A stretch of 64,000 bases of DNA from Streptomyces sp. NRRL F-5122 (GCF_001507435.1 NZ_LMWH01000236.1:28056-92055), one strand, 5' to 3'. Counted from the first letter of the stretch, positions 1 to 9,304 are shown. Program-made: numbers and translations. The notes: generated by a model from the sequence alone, not told the origin.

Positions 1-2
1 TC

Positions 3-1139
3 CGGGCCGGCCGGTTGCAGCCGTATCTGGACGACGAGCGGGTCGAGGACATCATCATCCAGGGCCCGCACGAGGTGTGGCTGGACTACGGCGACGGCCA
101 GCGGCGCAGGGTCGGTCCGGTCGCGGATTCCGAAGAGGAACTGCTGGAGTTGTTGCGGGAGTTGGCCCGAGGATCTGGGCGCAGCGAGCGCACCATCTCC
201 ACCGCGAACCCGACCCTTGCGCTGTCCTTGCAGGACGGCTCCCGTCTTCAGGCCATCACCGGGCTCGGCCCGATGACGTATGCGGTGATCCGCCGGCACC
301 GGGTATCCCACTCCGATCTCGACGACCTGGTACGGCTGGGCACCGTCGACCCGATCCTGCGCGAGTTCCTCGGGGCGTGCGTGCGAGCCGAGAAGAACAT
401 CATGATCGCGGGGAAGCAGAAGGCCGGGAAGACCACGCTGATGCGGGCGCTGTTAAAGGAGTTCGACCCGGAGTGCCGCTTCGCCACCATCCAGACCGAG
501 GATGAGCTCTTCGCCCACAACAACGGCTACCACAAGCAGGTCGTATCCCTGGTGGGGCGCGAGTCCAACGGGGAGAAGGACGTCACCGGACGTGGCGCCG
601 GTGAGGTCACACTCCTGGATCTGATGCATCCGGCGCTGCGGATGTCGCTGGAGCGGATCGTGGTCGGCGAGGTCCGCGGCCCCGAAGTCGTCGCCATGAT
701 GCAGGCGTTGACGAACGGCTCGGGCGGCAATCTGTGCACCATCCACGCCCGTCGCCCGGACATCGTCTTCGACCGGATCGCCGAGTTGTACGCACTCGCC
801 CAAGAGAACCTGTCCGAGCAGCTCGCCTACCGGCAGACCGCCAACGGCCTGGATTTCGTGGTGTTCGTCGACATGACGGACGAGACCCAGATCGGCGGCC
901 GCCGCCACCGCTACGTCTCCCACGTCCTGGAACTGACCGGGATCGGAGAGAACGGCCGTCCCGCCACGAACTCGGTCTTCACCCCCGGAGCTGAGTGGGG
1001 GGAACTACGGGCAGTGCCGCGGATGGATCCTGCCTGCATCGACGACCTGCGCCGCGTCGGCTTCGACTCGGCCCTGCTGCAACAGCATTACGGGGCCTGG
1101 CAGGCGCCGCTGCCGCTGAAAGTGGGGGTGAGCCGATGA
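3..1139 (+). CDS. tadA: TadA/CpaF-type secretion ATPase (5' end outside window)
   Basis: This is a VirB11/CpaF/TadA-family ATPase that powers Flp-type pilus assembly or Tad secretion at the inner face of the membrane. Seen: a Walker A stretch (IAGKQKAGKTTLM) about 40% into the visible protein, then VVGEVRGPE (Walker B region) and a TIHAR motif, all typical of the family. The frame is open to the first base of the window and the visible ~374 residues lack the usual N-terminal domain, so the true start is upstream. It overlaps tadB by 4 bases (ATGA), so the two are probably translationally coupled. A TTA leucine codon lies in frame at 453-455, just after the Walker A stretch; in Streptomyces such codons need the bldA tRNA, so expression may be tied to development (inference). 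Confidence 0.93.
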   Translation, partial: RAGRLQPYLDDERVEDIIIQGPHEVWLDYGDGQRRRVGPVADSEEELLELLRELARGSGRSERTISTANPTLALSLQDGSRLQAITGLGPMTYAVIRRHRVSHSDLDDLVRLGTVDPILREFLGACVRAEKNIMIAGKQKAGKTTLMRALLKEFDPECRFATIQTEDELFAHNNGYHKQVVSLVGRESNGEKDVTGRGAGEVTLLDLMHPALRMSLERIVVGEVRGPEVVAMMQALTNGSGGNLCTIHARRPDIVFDRIAELYALAQENLSEQLAYRQTANGLDFVVFVDMTDETQIGGRRHRYVSHVLELTGIGENGRPATNSVFTPGAEWGELRAVPRMDPACIDDLRRVGFDSALLQQHYGAWQAPLPLKVGVSR

Positions 1140-2089
1140 TTGTGCTGTTCGGGCTGCTCAGCGGCATGGTCGTCGTCGGCGGGCTGATCGGCATTGTGGC
1201 AGGTGTCGTGGGCACCACGGCGCCCCGCCGGGCCCCGTTGCGCCAGCGCTGGCAAACAGCCCTGCGCGGCGGGAAGCACCCAAGCCAGGACGTCCGGACC
1301 CGACGGTGGACCCTCGTGGTCGCAGCCGCAGTCGTCTTCGTGGGCGTGTGGCTGGTCTCGGGAAACTTCGTCGGCGGGGCACTTCTGGGTGCGGCCGTCA
1401 TCGGTGTGCCCTGGCTGGTCACTCCTTCGCAGATGGCGCAGGAACGCATCGGTCAGCTGGAGGCCCTCAGCGAGTGGACTCAACGGTTGGCCGGCTTGCT
1501 GCGACTGGGCATGGGCCTGGAACAGGCGATGATCACCAGCCGTCAGGGGGCACCGGACAAACTCGCCCCGCAGATCATCAACCTGTCCGACCGGCTGCGT
1601 CTGGCGTGGCGGCCGGAGGGAGCGCTCCGTGCGTTCGCCGATGAACTGGACGATGTCACCTCGGACAAGGTCTCCGCCGCGCTGATCCTGTCGGTCAACG
1701 ACCGCGGGCCGGGCCTGGCCCAGGCGTTGGAGGACCTGTCGGGCACCGTCCGCGAGGAGGTCGCCAAGAAGCGGGCCATCGAGGCGGACCGGGCGAAGCC
1801 GCGCACCACTGTGCGGTGGATGACGATCATCACCGTGGGTGTCGTGGTGGCCGGGTTCTTCGTGCCGTCCTATACAAGGCCGTACTCGACGCTGCTGGGT
1901 CAGCTCGTGCTCGCCTTCCTGACGGCCGGGTTCGTCGGCGTGCTTGCTCTGATGCGGCAGTTCGGCTCCTTCCGTCGCATCCCGCGCTTTCTGGTCACGG
2001 ATCCTGCCAGCACCGTCCGGCTGCCCACGCCTGCGCCGGAGCCGGACCTGCCGATCACCGCCCGAGAGCCGGAGGGAGTCACCACGTGA
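1136..2089 (+). CDS. tadB: TadB-like inner-membrane platform protein
   Basis: 317-aa T2SSF-type platform protein that pairs with TadC in the membrane and couples TadA to pilin extrusion. The open frame starts earlier, but ATG 1136 overlaps the tadA stop (ATGA) and gives a sensible hydrophobic N terminus (MIVLFGLLSGMVVVGG). Hydrophobic segments lie at about residues 1-26 and 60-95, with a pair near the C terminus (about 225-290). The central cytosolic part (TQRLAGLLRLGMGLEQAM) resembles the GspF/TadB domain. The stop overlaps the next start by 4 bases (GTGA). Confidence 0.9.
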   Translation: MIVLFGLLSGMVVVGGLIGIVAGVVGTTAPRRAPLRQRWQTALRGGKHPSQDVRTRRWTLVVAAAVVFVGVWLVSGNFVGGALLGAAVIGVPWLVTPSQMAQERIGQLEALSEWTQRLAGLLRLGMGLEQAMITSRQGAPDKLAPQIINLSDRLRLAWRPEGALRAFADELDDVTSDKVSAALILSVNDRGPGLAQALEDLSGTVREEVAKKRAIEADRAKPRTTVRWMTIITVGVVVAGFFVPSYTRPYSTLLGQLVLAFLTAGFVGVLALMRQFGSFRRIPRFLVTDPASTVRLPTPAPEPDLPITAREPEGVTT

Positions 2090-2970
2090 ACTTGATACCT
2101 GTCGTTGTGTCCGGCGCCACGATCGGCGCAGGCCTCGCACTGCTGATTCGCGAACTCCTTCAACCGCAGCCCGCGTTGGGCCCGGCCCTCAAACGCAGCG
2201 CACCCGCTTCCTTGACGATGCCCGAACCGGCCTTGGGCCGAGAGGAGGTGTGGGGCCGGTGGCTGCTTGACCGCCTCGAGCGTCTTCCGGGCGTCCGGAT
2301 CCCCACCACCAATCTGGCCCTGCTCGGGCAGGGGCCTGGCGAGTTCATGCTCAAGAAGACCGCTCTCGCCGCGCTGGGGCTGCTCTGCCCGGTCATCGCA
2401 ACGATCCCGTGGATCATCGCCGGCGTCAGCCTGCCCTTCTACGTGCCCACCGGCGTCGGGCTTCTCGTCGCGGGTCTGCTGTTCATCACGCCCGATCTCG
2501 CTGTGCGGGACCAGGCCAAGCGGGCACGGGAGGAGTTCGCACACGCCCTGTCTGCCTACCTCGACCTGGTCGCGCTCAAGCGGGCCGCCGACGCCGGTCC
2601 CGCCGAGGCACTGGAGAAAGCCGCCGAGGTCGGCGAGGGCTGGCCCTTCCTCTATCTGCAAAGTGCCCTGCGGCGCGCCCGGCTGGAGAAGATCCCGCCG
2701 TATCAGGCCCTCGCGGAACTGTCCGCCGAGTACGACCTTCCCGTCCTGGACGATGTCGCCGACATCATGCGCGGGTCAGCGACCGACGGCGCCGCCGTCT
2801 ACAAGGCGCTGCGGGCCCGCACCGCGGCGCTGAACGCAGAACTGCTGGCCGATCAGGCCGCGGAGGCGAACGCGGCCAGCGAAAAGATGACCGCCCCGGG
2901 GGCCCTCATGGCGATCTTGGTGATGCTGCTGATGGCCTTCCCCGCCGTGATCCGCATGCTGACCGTCTGA
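2086..2970 (+). CDS. tadC: TadC-like inner-membrane platform protein
   Basis: 294-aa second T2SSF-type platform protein of the Tad apparatus. GTG 2086 was chosen because it overlaps the tadB stop and begins a hydrophobic helix (MNLIPVVVSGATIGAG). Further membrane segments lie around residues 95-145 and at the extreme C terminus (ALMAILVMLLMAFPAVIRML). The helical cytosolic region between them includes AYLDLVALKRAADAGPAEAL, typical of TadC. It follows tadB directly and precedes the pilin gene after a 39-base gap. Confidence 0.88.
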   Translation: MNLIPVVVSGATIGAGLALLIRELLQPQPALGPALKRSAPASLTMPEPALGREEVWGRWLLDRLERLPGVRIPTTNLALLGQGPGEFMLKKTALAALGLLCPVIATIPWIIAGVSLPFYVPTGVGLLVAGLLFITPDLAVRDQAKRAREEFAHALSAYLDLVALKRAADAGPAEALEKAAEVGEGWPFLYLQSALRRARLEKIPPYQALAELSAEYDLPVLDDVADIMRGSATDGAAVYKALRARTAALNAELLADQAAEANAASEKMTAPGALMAILVMLLMAFPAVIRMLTV

Positions 2971-3009
2971 AAACACCGACTCGTTCAACTTTCCAGAGAG
3001 GCATGGAAC

Positions 3010-3237
3010 ATGAAGCACACCGCAGCCCGCACCTGGGCGCACGCGAATCGTGCCCTCCTGCGGATCACCACCAGAGTTCAGGAGGGCCTTGAAGAGGCCG
3101 CTCGCCGGCCGGACCGCGGTGACATCTCCACCACGACCGTCATCATCTGGGTGGCCGCCGTCACCGGTGCCGTCCTGATCGCGGGAACCATCGCCGTCGT
3201 GATCTCCAAGTACAACGGCAAGCTCAACGGCCTGTGA
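3010..3237 (+). CDS. Flp-like pilin, small membrane protein
   Basis: 75-aa protein with a charged N-terminal half and one C-terminal hydrophobic helix (VIIWVAAVTGAVLIAGTIAVV) followed by a short polar tail. Its position between tadC and the TadE genes is where the major Flp pilin sits in actinobacterial Tad loci, so this is the likely structural pilin. A purine-rich ribosome site (GAGAGG) lies about 7 bases before ATG 3010. The stop overlaps the next start (ATGATG region). The pilin call rests on position and topology; it lacks the classic Flp G/XXXXEY signature. Confidence 0.7.
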   Translation: MKHTAARTWAHANRALLRITTRVQEGLEEAARRPDRGDISTTTVIIWVAAVTGAVLIAGTIAVVISKYNGKLNGL

Positions 3238-3665
3238 TGAATCGTCCCGAGCGGCTGAACACCTGGTGGCAGGGTTACAGATGGCGGGACGACCGCGGGG
3301 ACACCTCCATCCAGATGGCGATCGTCTTCCCGTTCGTACTACTCGCCACGGTGGCCGTCATCCAGGCCTCCATGTGGTACTACGCCCGGCAGATCGCCCT
3401 GACCGCTGCCCGCGAAGGCCTCACGGCGGCCCGCGCCTACCAGTCGAGTCCTGCCGCTGGTGCGTCCCAGGCACGTAACGTGCTGGAGCGCACCGCGGGC
3501 GACAGCCTGCGCGGCTACAGCGTCTCCGTCAGCAGTAACGGGCAGCAAGTGCGGGTCCAGGTATCCGGCACGGCGCTGTCGATGATCCCCGGCGTGCCGG
3601 GGCTGCAGGTCAGCCAGACGGCATCCGGCCCCCAAGAGCGCTGGGTGAATCCGGGGAGTGAATGA
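3234..3665 (+). CDS. TadE-like pseudopilin
   Basis: 143-aa TadE-family protein. It has a short cytosolic N terminus, the RGDTSIQMAIVFPFVLL start of the single N-terminal membrane helix (about residues 23-50), the following aromatic segment (MWYYARQIALTAAREGL), and an extracellular C-terminal domain. TadE proteins are processed minor pseudopilins of the Tad machine. It overlaps its neighbours on both sides, so it belongs to one transcript with tadA-tadC. Confidence 0.88.
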   Translation: MMNRPERLNTWWQGYRWRDDRGDTSIQMAIVFPFVLLATVAVIQASMWYYARQIALTAAREGLTAARAYQSSPAAGASQARNVLERTAGDSLRGYSVSVSSNGQQVRVQVSGTALSMIPGVPGLQVSQTASGPQERWVNPGSE

Positions 3666-4119
3666 CGTGCGCGACACGGCCGGTTGGGTTCACAGGCTTC
3701 GTAGCGATGAGGGCAGTGCCGCGATCGAGGCGGCCATCATCCTCCCGGCGCTGATCATGTTCTTGTGCATGGCGATCGCCGGGGGCAGGATCGTCACCTC
3801 CGGCGCGAAGATCGACTCTGCGGCCGAGGACGCAGCGCGGGAAGCATCCATCCACCGCACGGCGGCGGCCGCCCAGAGTGCCGCCCGGTCGGCGGCGGCC
3901 GACTCCCTGAGCGACCAGGGCATCACGTGCGCGTCGGCCAACGTCGACATCGACACCGGTGGTCTCAGTGTGCCGGTGGGGCAGGTCGGCACGGTCACCG
4001 TCACTGTGACATGCACGGTCAATCTGTCCGACCTCCTCCTTCCAGGCGTTCCGGGCGCGAAGACCCTCACCTCGACGGCGACCTCGGTAGTGGATCAGTA
4101 CAGGCAGCGGGGTGAGTGA
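3658..4119 (+). CDS. TadE/TadF-like pseudopilin
   Basis: 153-aa second TadE-type protein. The tell-tale DEGSAAIEAAIILPALIMFL segment forms the N-terminal helix, followed by an alanine-rich region with many small residues and a beta-rich tail. GTG 3658 overlaps the previous gene by 8 bases; a second GTG at 3667 is also possible and would remove only three residues. The stop overlaps the next gene by 4 bases. The role is inferred from family and operon: minor pseudopilin of the Tad pilus. Confidence 0.85.
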   Translation: MNDVRDTAGWVHRLRSDEGSAAIEAAIILPALIMFLCMAIAGGRIVTSGAKIDSAAEDAAREASIHRTAAAAQSAARSAAADSLSDQGITCASANVDIDTGGLSVPVGQVGTVTVTVTCTVNLSDLLLPGVPGAKTLTSTATSVVDQYRQRGE

Positions 4120-4568
4120 TGATCTTGCATCGGATCCTGCGGACACGGTGCGACGATCGGGGCGGCGTCACCGTGTTCGTCGCCGTGTGTGTGTTCGCGT
4201 TGATCGGCATCATCGGCCTCGCCGTGGACGGCGGGAGCAAGATGCGCGCCATCGAACGCGCCGACTACGTCGCCGGCGAGGCCGCCCGGGCCGGCGGACA
4301 AGCCATCAACCCCGCCGACGCCATCACCGGCACCGCAATCGTCGTCGATCCGCAAGCGGCGGCCGCTGCCGCGCACGCGTACCTGAGCTCCGCCGGCGCC
4401 ACCGGCACAGTCAGCGTGTCCGGGGACGGCAGAACCCTGACCGTCACGGTCACCGGCTCGTACGACACGAAGTTCCTGCCCGTGCTCGGGATCAGTGCGC
4501 TGCCGGTGACCGGCCATGGCAAGGCCACCCTCCTGCACGGTGTCCCCGCCCCAGAAGGAACTTCCTGA
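4116..4568 (+). CDS. TadG-like (TadE/G family) pilus assembly protein
   Basis: 150-aa protein with N-terminal DDRGGVTVFVAVCVFALIGI, the usual start of the membrane helix in Flp pilus-assembly TadE/G-like proteins, followed by the conserved LAVDGGSKMRAIERADYVAGEAARAGGQ-type stretch. It is shorter than proteobacterial TadG, which carries a von Willebrand domain; this short form is usual in actinobacteria. The stop and the next start overlap (TGATG). Confidence 0.85.
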   Translation: MMILHRILRTRCDDRGGVTVFVAVCVFALIGIIGLAVDGGSKMRAIERADYVAGEAARAGGQAINPADAITGTAIVVDPQAAAAAAHAYLSSAGATGTVSVSGDGRTLTVTVTGSYDTKFLPVLGISALPVTGHGKATLLHGVPAPEGTS

Positions 4569-7500
4569 TGCACACCACCACCCACTCCCCCGCCGCAGCG
4601 GCCCACCGCCCGTTGGCACGGATCCTCAAGGCCGCCCTGAGCCTGGCCATCCTCGCCGTCGCAGTCGCCGGGCTGCCGATCCTTCTCGGCTGGGCCACCC
4701 CGATCCTCTGGGCTGCCACCCACGACGACCTCACCCACCTGCTGGACCGGCAGGACACAGGTGGAGCGTTCTTGCTGCTGCTCGTCGCGGTGGGTTGGAT
4801 AGGATGGGCGCAGTTCACCATCTGCGCCATACGCGAACTGATCGCACAACTGCGAGGCCGGACCTGGCACGCCCCTCGGGGCATGGGCACCTCGCAACGC
4901 GCCGCGGCCCTGCTGATCGGCAGCATCCTGGTGCTACTGCCCACAAGCTCAGCCCTGGCCTCCGACGCGCAGGCCGCACCTGCCACCACAGCGGCCCGCA
5001 CGCCCGGCCAAACGGCCCCCGCCTCACAGCCAGCCCCTGACGCCGACCAGACTTTTCCCGCGAACACAGCGGCCCCGCGTACGTACACCGTGCGTGAGAC
5101 CCGGCCGGCGGACAACCTGTGGGCCATCGCTGAGCGGGAGTTGGGGGACGGCGAGCGGTGGCGGGAGATCGCCGACCTGAACGAGGGCCTGACCATGGTC
5201 AACGGCACGGTCTTCCGCGCCAACAGCTTTCTGCAGCCCGGCTGGCGGCTTCAGATGCCCGACACGACCGCAGCCGAAGCAGGAATCCGCACACAGCTGG
5301 GTCCTGGCACGCACGCTGCCGACGAAACGGGTGAGCACGTCGTCACGGTCCACTCCGGCGACTACCTGTCGAAGATCGCGGAGAAAGAGCTTGGCGACGG
5401 CGACGCCTGGCCGAAGCTGTTCGAGGCCAGCCGTGACAAGCCACAGCCGGACGGCCTTCCCAAGATCACCGACCCGGACATGATCTTCGCGGGACAGCAG
5501 GTCACCGTGCCCGAGGCGCCATCAGTCAAGCCACCCCAAGGCCCCGACCAGGGCGACGAGTCCGATGGCCTGGGGACCACTCCCCCCGGCCCCCAGAGTC
5601 CCGACGGCAAGCACAAGGCGGGCAACGGCACGAGAGAAACACAGGCACCCGTGCCCCACCAGACAACGGCGCCGGCACCAGAAACGTCAACTCCCAGCGC
5701 ACCATCCAATGACCCTGCCAAGCAGCCCGGGCAGGATCCATCCTCCCCGTCCGCGGCAGCGTCCCCGACACCTGAACCCAGCACCACCGCCGCCCCGTCT
5801 GCCTCCTCTCCCTCAGTGTCGGAGCCGGCATCGTCCGGCTCTACGCCCCCCTCCCCCGCCAATCCAGTGCTTAAGACCCCGGCAACGACCCCGGCCAACG
5901 GCAGCCCGCTGAACTTGCGCATCGTGCTCGGTGCCGGCGCGCTGCTGGCAGCCGCCATCACCGGCGCCCTCGCCCTGCGCAGGACGCTGCAGCGCCGCCG
6001 CCGCCAGCCCGGCGAGAAGATCGCCATCGCATCGGAAACCTCCGCAGCCGAAGCCCAGCTGGCGGCGGCCGCCGAGCCCGGCGGCGCTGCCCGCCTCGAC
6101 GTGGCGCTGCGGACCTTGGCCCACCACGTGGCCCAACACAAGGACAACGCCGTCCTGCCGCCCCTACGAGCCGCCCGAGTCGGCACCCACACGGTCGAGG
6201 TGCTTCCCGAGGACCTCGCGCAAGATCCAGTGACGCCTTTCAGCACCGGACAGGGCGGCTGGTGGAACCTGCCCACTGACACAGCCCTCCTGACCGAGGA
6301 AGACGCCCGCGAGGTGCCGGCACCGTATCCAGGGCTGGTCACGATCGGCAGTACCGAGACGGGCGACCTTCTCCTGCTCAACCTCGCCCAACTGCCGGCG
6401 CTGCTGCTCGACGGCAACCCGGTCCACATCACCGAGGTGTGCACCTCCCTCGCCCTGGAACTCGGGATGAGTCCGTGGGCGGCCGAAGCCGAGATCATCA
6501 CCGTAGGGTTCGGCGAAGACTTGCCTCAGCTGCTGCCCACCACACGGATCGCCCACATGCGCCAGGCCACGCACGCGCTACGCGATCTGAGCGAACGGCT
6601 GCTGGAAGCGCACCAGATGCCCGAGACCCGGCATCAGCCGTATCTGCTGCTGTGCGCGTCCTTGCTGGACGAGGACACGGCCTGGCAGTTTGCCGACGTC
6701 ATCGACCGAGCTGGGGCGGTGCCCGTCACGCTGATCGCGCCAGCGAGTACGGCAGCCGCTCACTTCCCCGAGGCGGAGGTTCTCAACGCTTCCCTCAGCG
6801 AGCTCCAAACCCTCGATTACACCGGCACCGGCATCACAGTGCAGCGCCTGGAGCACGCGGCCTACCGGCAGATCACCACAGCGCTCAAGGTATCCGGGCA
6901 GCCGCCCCATCCGGCCGAAGGGCCCTGGCAGGATGTCCCGGACGAGCTCGACACCATCAAGGAACCCGAACAAGCATCACCAGCGGAGTCCATCACGCCT
7001 CCGTCCGCTGCTGCCACGGTCCCGGCGGCGCCAACGGATATCAGCAACCAGGTCTTTCCGGCTCTGCTCGCCGCCGGCGCCAATCCGTCCGTACTCCATC
7101 TCCTCTCCCCCACCACCTCGCCGACCCACCTCGACGAAGAAAGCAGTCCGGGCACCGAAGCAGCCGGGCCAGCGGATCCGACGTCCCCCGCTGACACGGA
7201 CCCCAGCGGCACAACAAAAACCGCGGAGGCGGACGACCCGGCCACCGTCGGCGCGAAACCGACGGCACCGAGAGCTGCAGAGTTCGTAGCGCGCGATCTG
7301 CGTGCCCCAGAGATCCGGGTCCTGGGGCCGGTTGAGGCAACGGGCGTGGCCACTACGGGCCACGGACCGAGGATGGCCCAGCTCGCCGCTCTTTTGTACT
7401 TCCGCCCAGGGCGTAGTGCGGACGTCCTGTGTGCAGACATGGATCCCGTCAGCCCGTGGTCAACGAGCACCCTCAACGCACGATTGCAGGGCTTGCGCAG

Positions 7501-8053
7501 TTCTCTGGGCAGCGATTCCTCCGGGGAACTCTATGTACCGCGTCGCAAGACGGGCGAGGACCCCTACCGGCTCGCTGTCGGCGTCCGATGCGACTGGAGC
7601 CGCTTCCTGCAACTCGTCGAACACGCCCTGCCGCTGGGCCCGTCCGGCTTGAACGATCTAGAGAACGCGCTGACGTTGGTGCGGGGCAAGCCGTTCGGCG
7701 GCCGGCCGCTGCCGTGGGCCGAGCCCTACCAGCAGGAAATGATCACTCGGATCATCGACGTCGCGCACATCGTCGCCACCTACCGCATACCGCCGGGCCC
7801 CCACCACGACCTCAGCGCCGCACGCCAGGCCGTCGCAACCGGACTCGACGCAGACGAGACGGCAGAGCTGTTGTACAGGGACTGGATGCGACTCGAAGCT
7901 GCGCGCGGCAACCGCTCGGGGCTGCACACCGCCATCACCCGCGTGCAGCAGATCAACCGGGCACTGGATGTCTCACTCGAAATCGAAAGCGAGCAACTCA
8001 TCAACGACCTCCTCGGCAAGCACCCGTACACGCCAGAGGCCGAGGCGCTATGA
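4568..8053 (+). CDS. LysM / transmembrane / BTAD-domain protein at the end of the Tad operon
   Basis: 1161 aa. ATG 4568 overlaps the preceding stop; the upstream extension of the open frame is rejected. Order: three N-terminal membrane segments (about residues 15-130), two LysM-like repeats (beginning YTVRETRPADNLWAIAE and HVVTVHSGDYLSKIAE), a long Pro/Ser/Thr-rich linker, a further membrane helix (IVLGAGALLAAAITGALAL), a cytosolic region, and a C-terminal BTAD-type domain starting near IRVLGPVEATG. LysM binds peptidoglycan; BTAD is a helical-repeat domain found in SARP-type activators. No clear DNA-binding wHTH is visible to me. Such proteins recur beside actinobacterial Tad loci, suggesting a wall-sensing or anchoring role (inference). 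Confidence 0.82.
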   Translation: MHTTTHSPAAAAHRPLARILKAALSLAILAVAVAGLPILLGWATPILWAATHDDLTHLLDRQDTGGAFLLLLVAVGWIGWAQFTICAIRELIAQLRGRTWHAPRGMGTSQRAAALLIGSILVLLPTSSALASDAQAAPATTAARTPGQTAPASQPAPDADQTFPANTAAPRTYTVRETRPADNLWAIAERELGDGERWREIADLNEGLTMVNGTVFRANSFLQPGWRLQMPDTTAAEAGIRTQLGPGTHAADETGEHVVTVHSGDYLSKIAEKELGDGDAWPKLFEASRDKPQPDGLPKITDPDMIFAGQQVTVPEAPSVKPPQGPDQGDESDGLGTTPPGPQSPDGKHKAGNGTRETQAPVPHQTTAPAPETSTPSAPSNDPAKQPGQDPSSPSAAASPTPEPSTTAAPSASSPSVSEPASSGSTPPSPANPVLKTPATTPANGSPLNLRIVLGAGALLAAAITGALALRRTLQRRRRQPGEKIAIASETSAAEAQLAAAAEPGGAARLDVALRTLAHHVAQHKDNAVLPPLRAARVGTHTVEVLPEDLAQDPVTPFSTGQGGWWNLPTDTALLTEEDAREVPAPYPGLVTIGSTETGDLLLLNLAQLPALLLDGNPVHITEVCTSLALELGMSPWAAEAEIITVGFGEDLPQLLPTTRIAHMRQATHALRDLSERLLEAHQMPETRHQPYLLLCASLLDEDTAWQFADVIDRAGAVPVTLIAPASTAAAHFPEAEVLNASLSELQTLDYTGTGITVQRLEHAAYRQITTALKVSGQPPHPAEGPWQDVPDELDTIKEPEQASPAESITPPSAAATVPAAPTDISNQVFPALLAAGANPSVLHLLSPTTSPTHLDEESSPGTEAAGPADPTSPADTDPSGTTKTAEADDPATVGAKPTAPRAAEFVARDLRAPEIRVLGPVEATGVATTGHGPRMAQLAALLYFRPGRSADVLCADMDPVSPWSTSTLNARLQGLRSSLGSDSSGELYVPRRKTGEDPYRLAVGVRCDWSRFLQLVEHALPLGPSGLNDLENALTLVRGKPFGGRPLPWAEPYQQEMITRIIDVAHIVATYRIPPGPHHDLSAARQAVATGLDADETAELLYRDWMRLEAARGNRSGLHTAITRVQQINRALDVSLEIESEQLINDLLGKHPYTPEAEAL

Positions 8054-8239
8054 CCCAGTGTGGAGGTGGGTCACGTGGGTGCGTGGTCAAAGGAGCGGCG
8101 GCGATCGCCCACCGTCATCGACCAACTCTGTGACGGACGACGTCCCACGACCCCCTCCGAGATCAGGTCTTGAAGGCAGTCTGCTGGCCAACGAGCAGCG
8201 CGTCGATCGCCCATCCAAGACTGCATGACGAGCACTAGA

Positions 8240-9298
8240 TGTGTTGTCCCGGGACGTTGGTGACACGCGTGTTGGGTGCTTGAACAAGTGAGGGCCTTCT
8301 GGGTTCGGTGTGGATTGCGACATCTACCGCCGACCGCCAGGAGGCCCTCGTGTCCCACCGTAATGCCCCGCTGACGCCGACCGGCAGGCTGCGTCTGGCC
8401 CGGTGTGTCGTCGACGATGGCAGGCCTGTGCGGCGGGCCGCGGAACGCTTCCAAGTCAGCCACACCACCGCCGCACGATGGGCCGGCCGCTACCGGCAGC
8501 TGGGCTGCGAGGGCATGCACGACCGCTCCAGCCGCCCGCACCACCAGCCACGCCGCACCCCGCCGGACATCGAGGCGCAGGTCGTCCGACTGCGTCGCGA
8601 ACATCGGATCGGCCCCCTGCGCCTGGCCGCCCGCTGCGACATCGCCGCGTCCACCGCCCACCGCATCCTGGCCCGCCACCAGCTGCCCGTCCTGGCCGCC
8701 TGCGACCGGGCCACCGGCGAACCCGTCCGCCGCTACGAACGCGCCCGCCCCGGCGAACTGGTCCACATCGACGTCAAGAAACTCGGCCGAATCCCCGACG
8801 GCGGCGGCCACCGCACCCAGGGCCGTGCCGAAGGCCGACGCAACCGGACCGGAACCGGCTACGCCTACCTGCACACCGCCCTGGACGACCACTCCCGCCT
8901 CGCCTACACCGAAGACCTCCCCGACGAGACCGCCCCGACCTGCGCCGCCTTCCTCACCCGCGCCACCGCCTGGTTCGCCACCCAAGCCATCACCGTCGAA
9001 CGCGTCCTGACCGACAACGCCTGGGCCTACACCAAGAACACCTGGCGACAGACCTGCCACCAGCTGGGCATCAGCCCCCGCTGGACCAGGCCCTGGCGAC
9101 CGCAGACCAATGGCAAGGTCGAACGCTTCCACCGCACCCTGCTCGACGAATGGGCCTACCACCGGCCCTGCACCTCAGACGCCGAACGACAGACAGCGTT
9201 CCCCGACTGGCTGGACTGGTACAACTACCACCGACCCCACACCGGAATCGACGGCCAAACACCAGCCAGCCGTGTCACCAACCTGTCCGGACAGCACA
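8240..9298 (+). mobile_element. IS481-family insertion sequence, complete
   Basis: 1059-bp element bounded by 28-bp imperfect inverted repeats at 8240-8267 and 9271-9298 (about 23 of 28 positions match, outer ends TGTG...CACA). It is flanked by a perfect 6-bp direct repeat ACTAGA (8234-8239 and 9299-9304), which fits the NCTAGN target known for IS481 elements. The insertion landed at the edge of an older IS5 remnant. Intact ends, clean target duplication and a full transposase suggest recent movement. Confidence 0.93.
8290..8349 (+). promoter_or_regulatory. Hairpin hiding the IS481 transposase ribosome site
   Basis: Arms 8290-8302 and 8337-8349 are complementary at 12 of 13 positions, and the second arm ends at the base before GTG 8350. 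That arm contains GGAG (8340-8343), the only good Shine-Dalgarno sequence for this start. When transcribed from outside, the hairpin should bury the ribosome site, a known way for IS elements to limit transposase made by read-through (established for other IS, inferred here). Confidence 0.6.
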
Positions 9299-9303
9299 AC
9301 TAG
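8350..9303 (+). CDS. IS481-family DDE transposase
   Basis: 317 aa from GTG 8350, preceded by GGAG at 8340-8343; the longer frame from 8308 is rejected because it runs through a hairpin. Order: N-terminal helix-turn-helix (RAAERFQVSHTTAARWAGRY), a second HTH-like part, then the rve/DDE integrase core: D in VHIDVKKLG, D in VLTDNAWAY, E in GKVERFHRTL. The stop codon TAG (9301-9303) lies outside the element, in the target duplication, as recorded for some IS481 members. Confidence 0.93.
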   Translation: MSHRNAPLTPTGRLRLARCVVDDGRPVRRAAERFQVSHTTAARWAGRYRQLGCEGMHDRSSRPHHQPRRTPPDIEAQVVRLRREHRIGPLRLAARCDIAASTAHRILARHQLPVLAACDRATGEPVRRYERARPGELVHIDVKKLGRIPDGGGHRTQGRAEGRRNRTGTGYAYLHTALDDHSRLAYTEDLPDETAPTCAAFLTRATAWFATQAITVERVLTDNAWAYTKNTWRQTCHQLGISPRWTRPWRPQTNGKVERFHRTLLDEWAYHRPCTSDAERQTAFPDWLDWYNYHRPHTGIDGQTPASRVTNLSGQHN

Positions 9304-9304
9304 A

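Noticed and set aside
1088..2140. 350-aa minus-strand frame across tadB
   Set aside because: Antisense shadow of tadB/tadC with no family or start signals.
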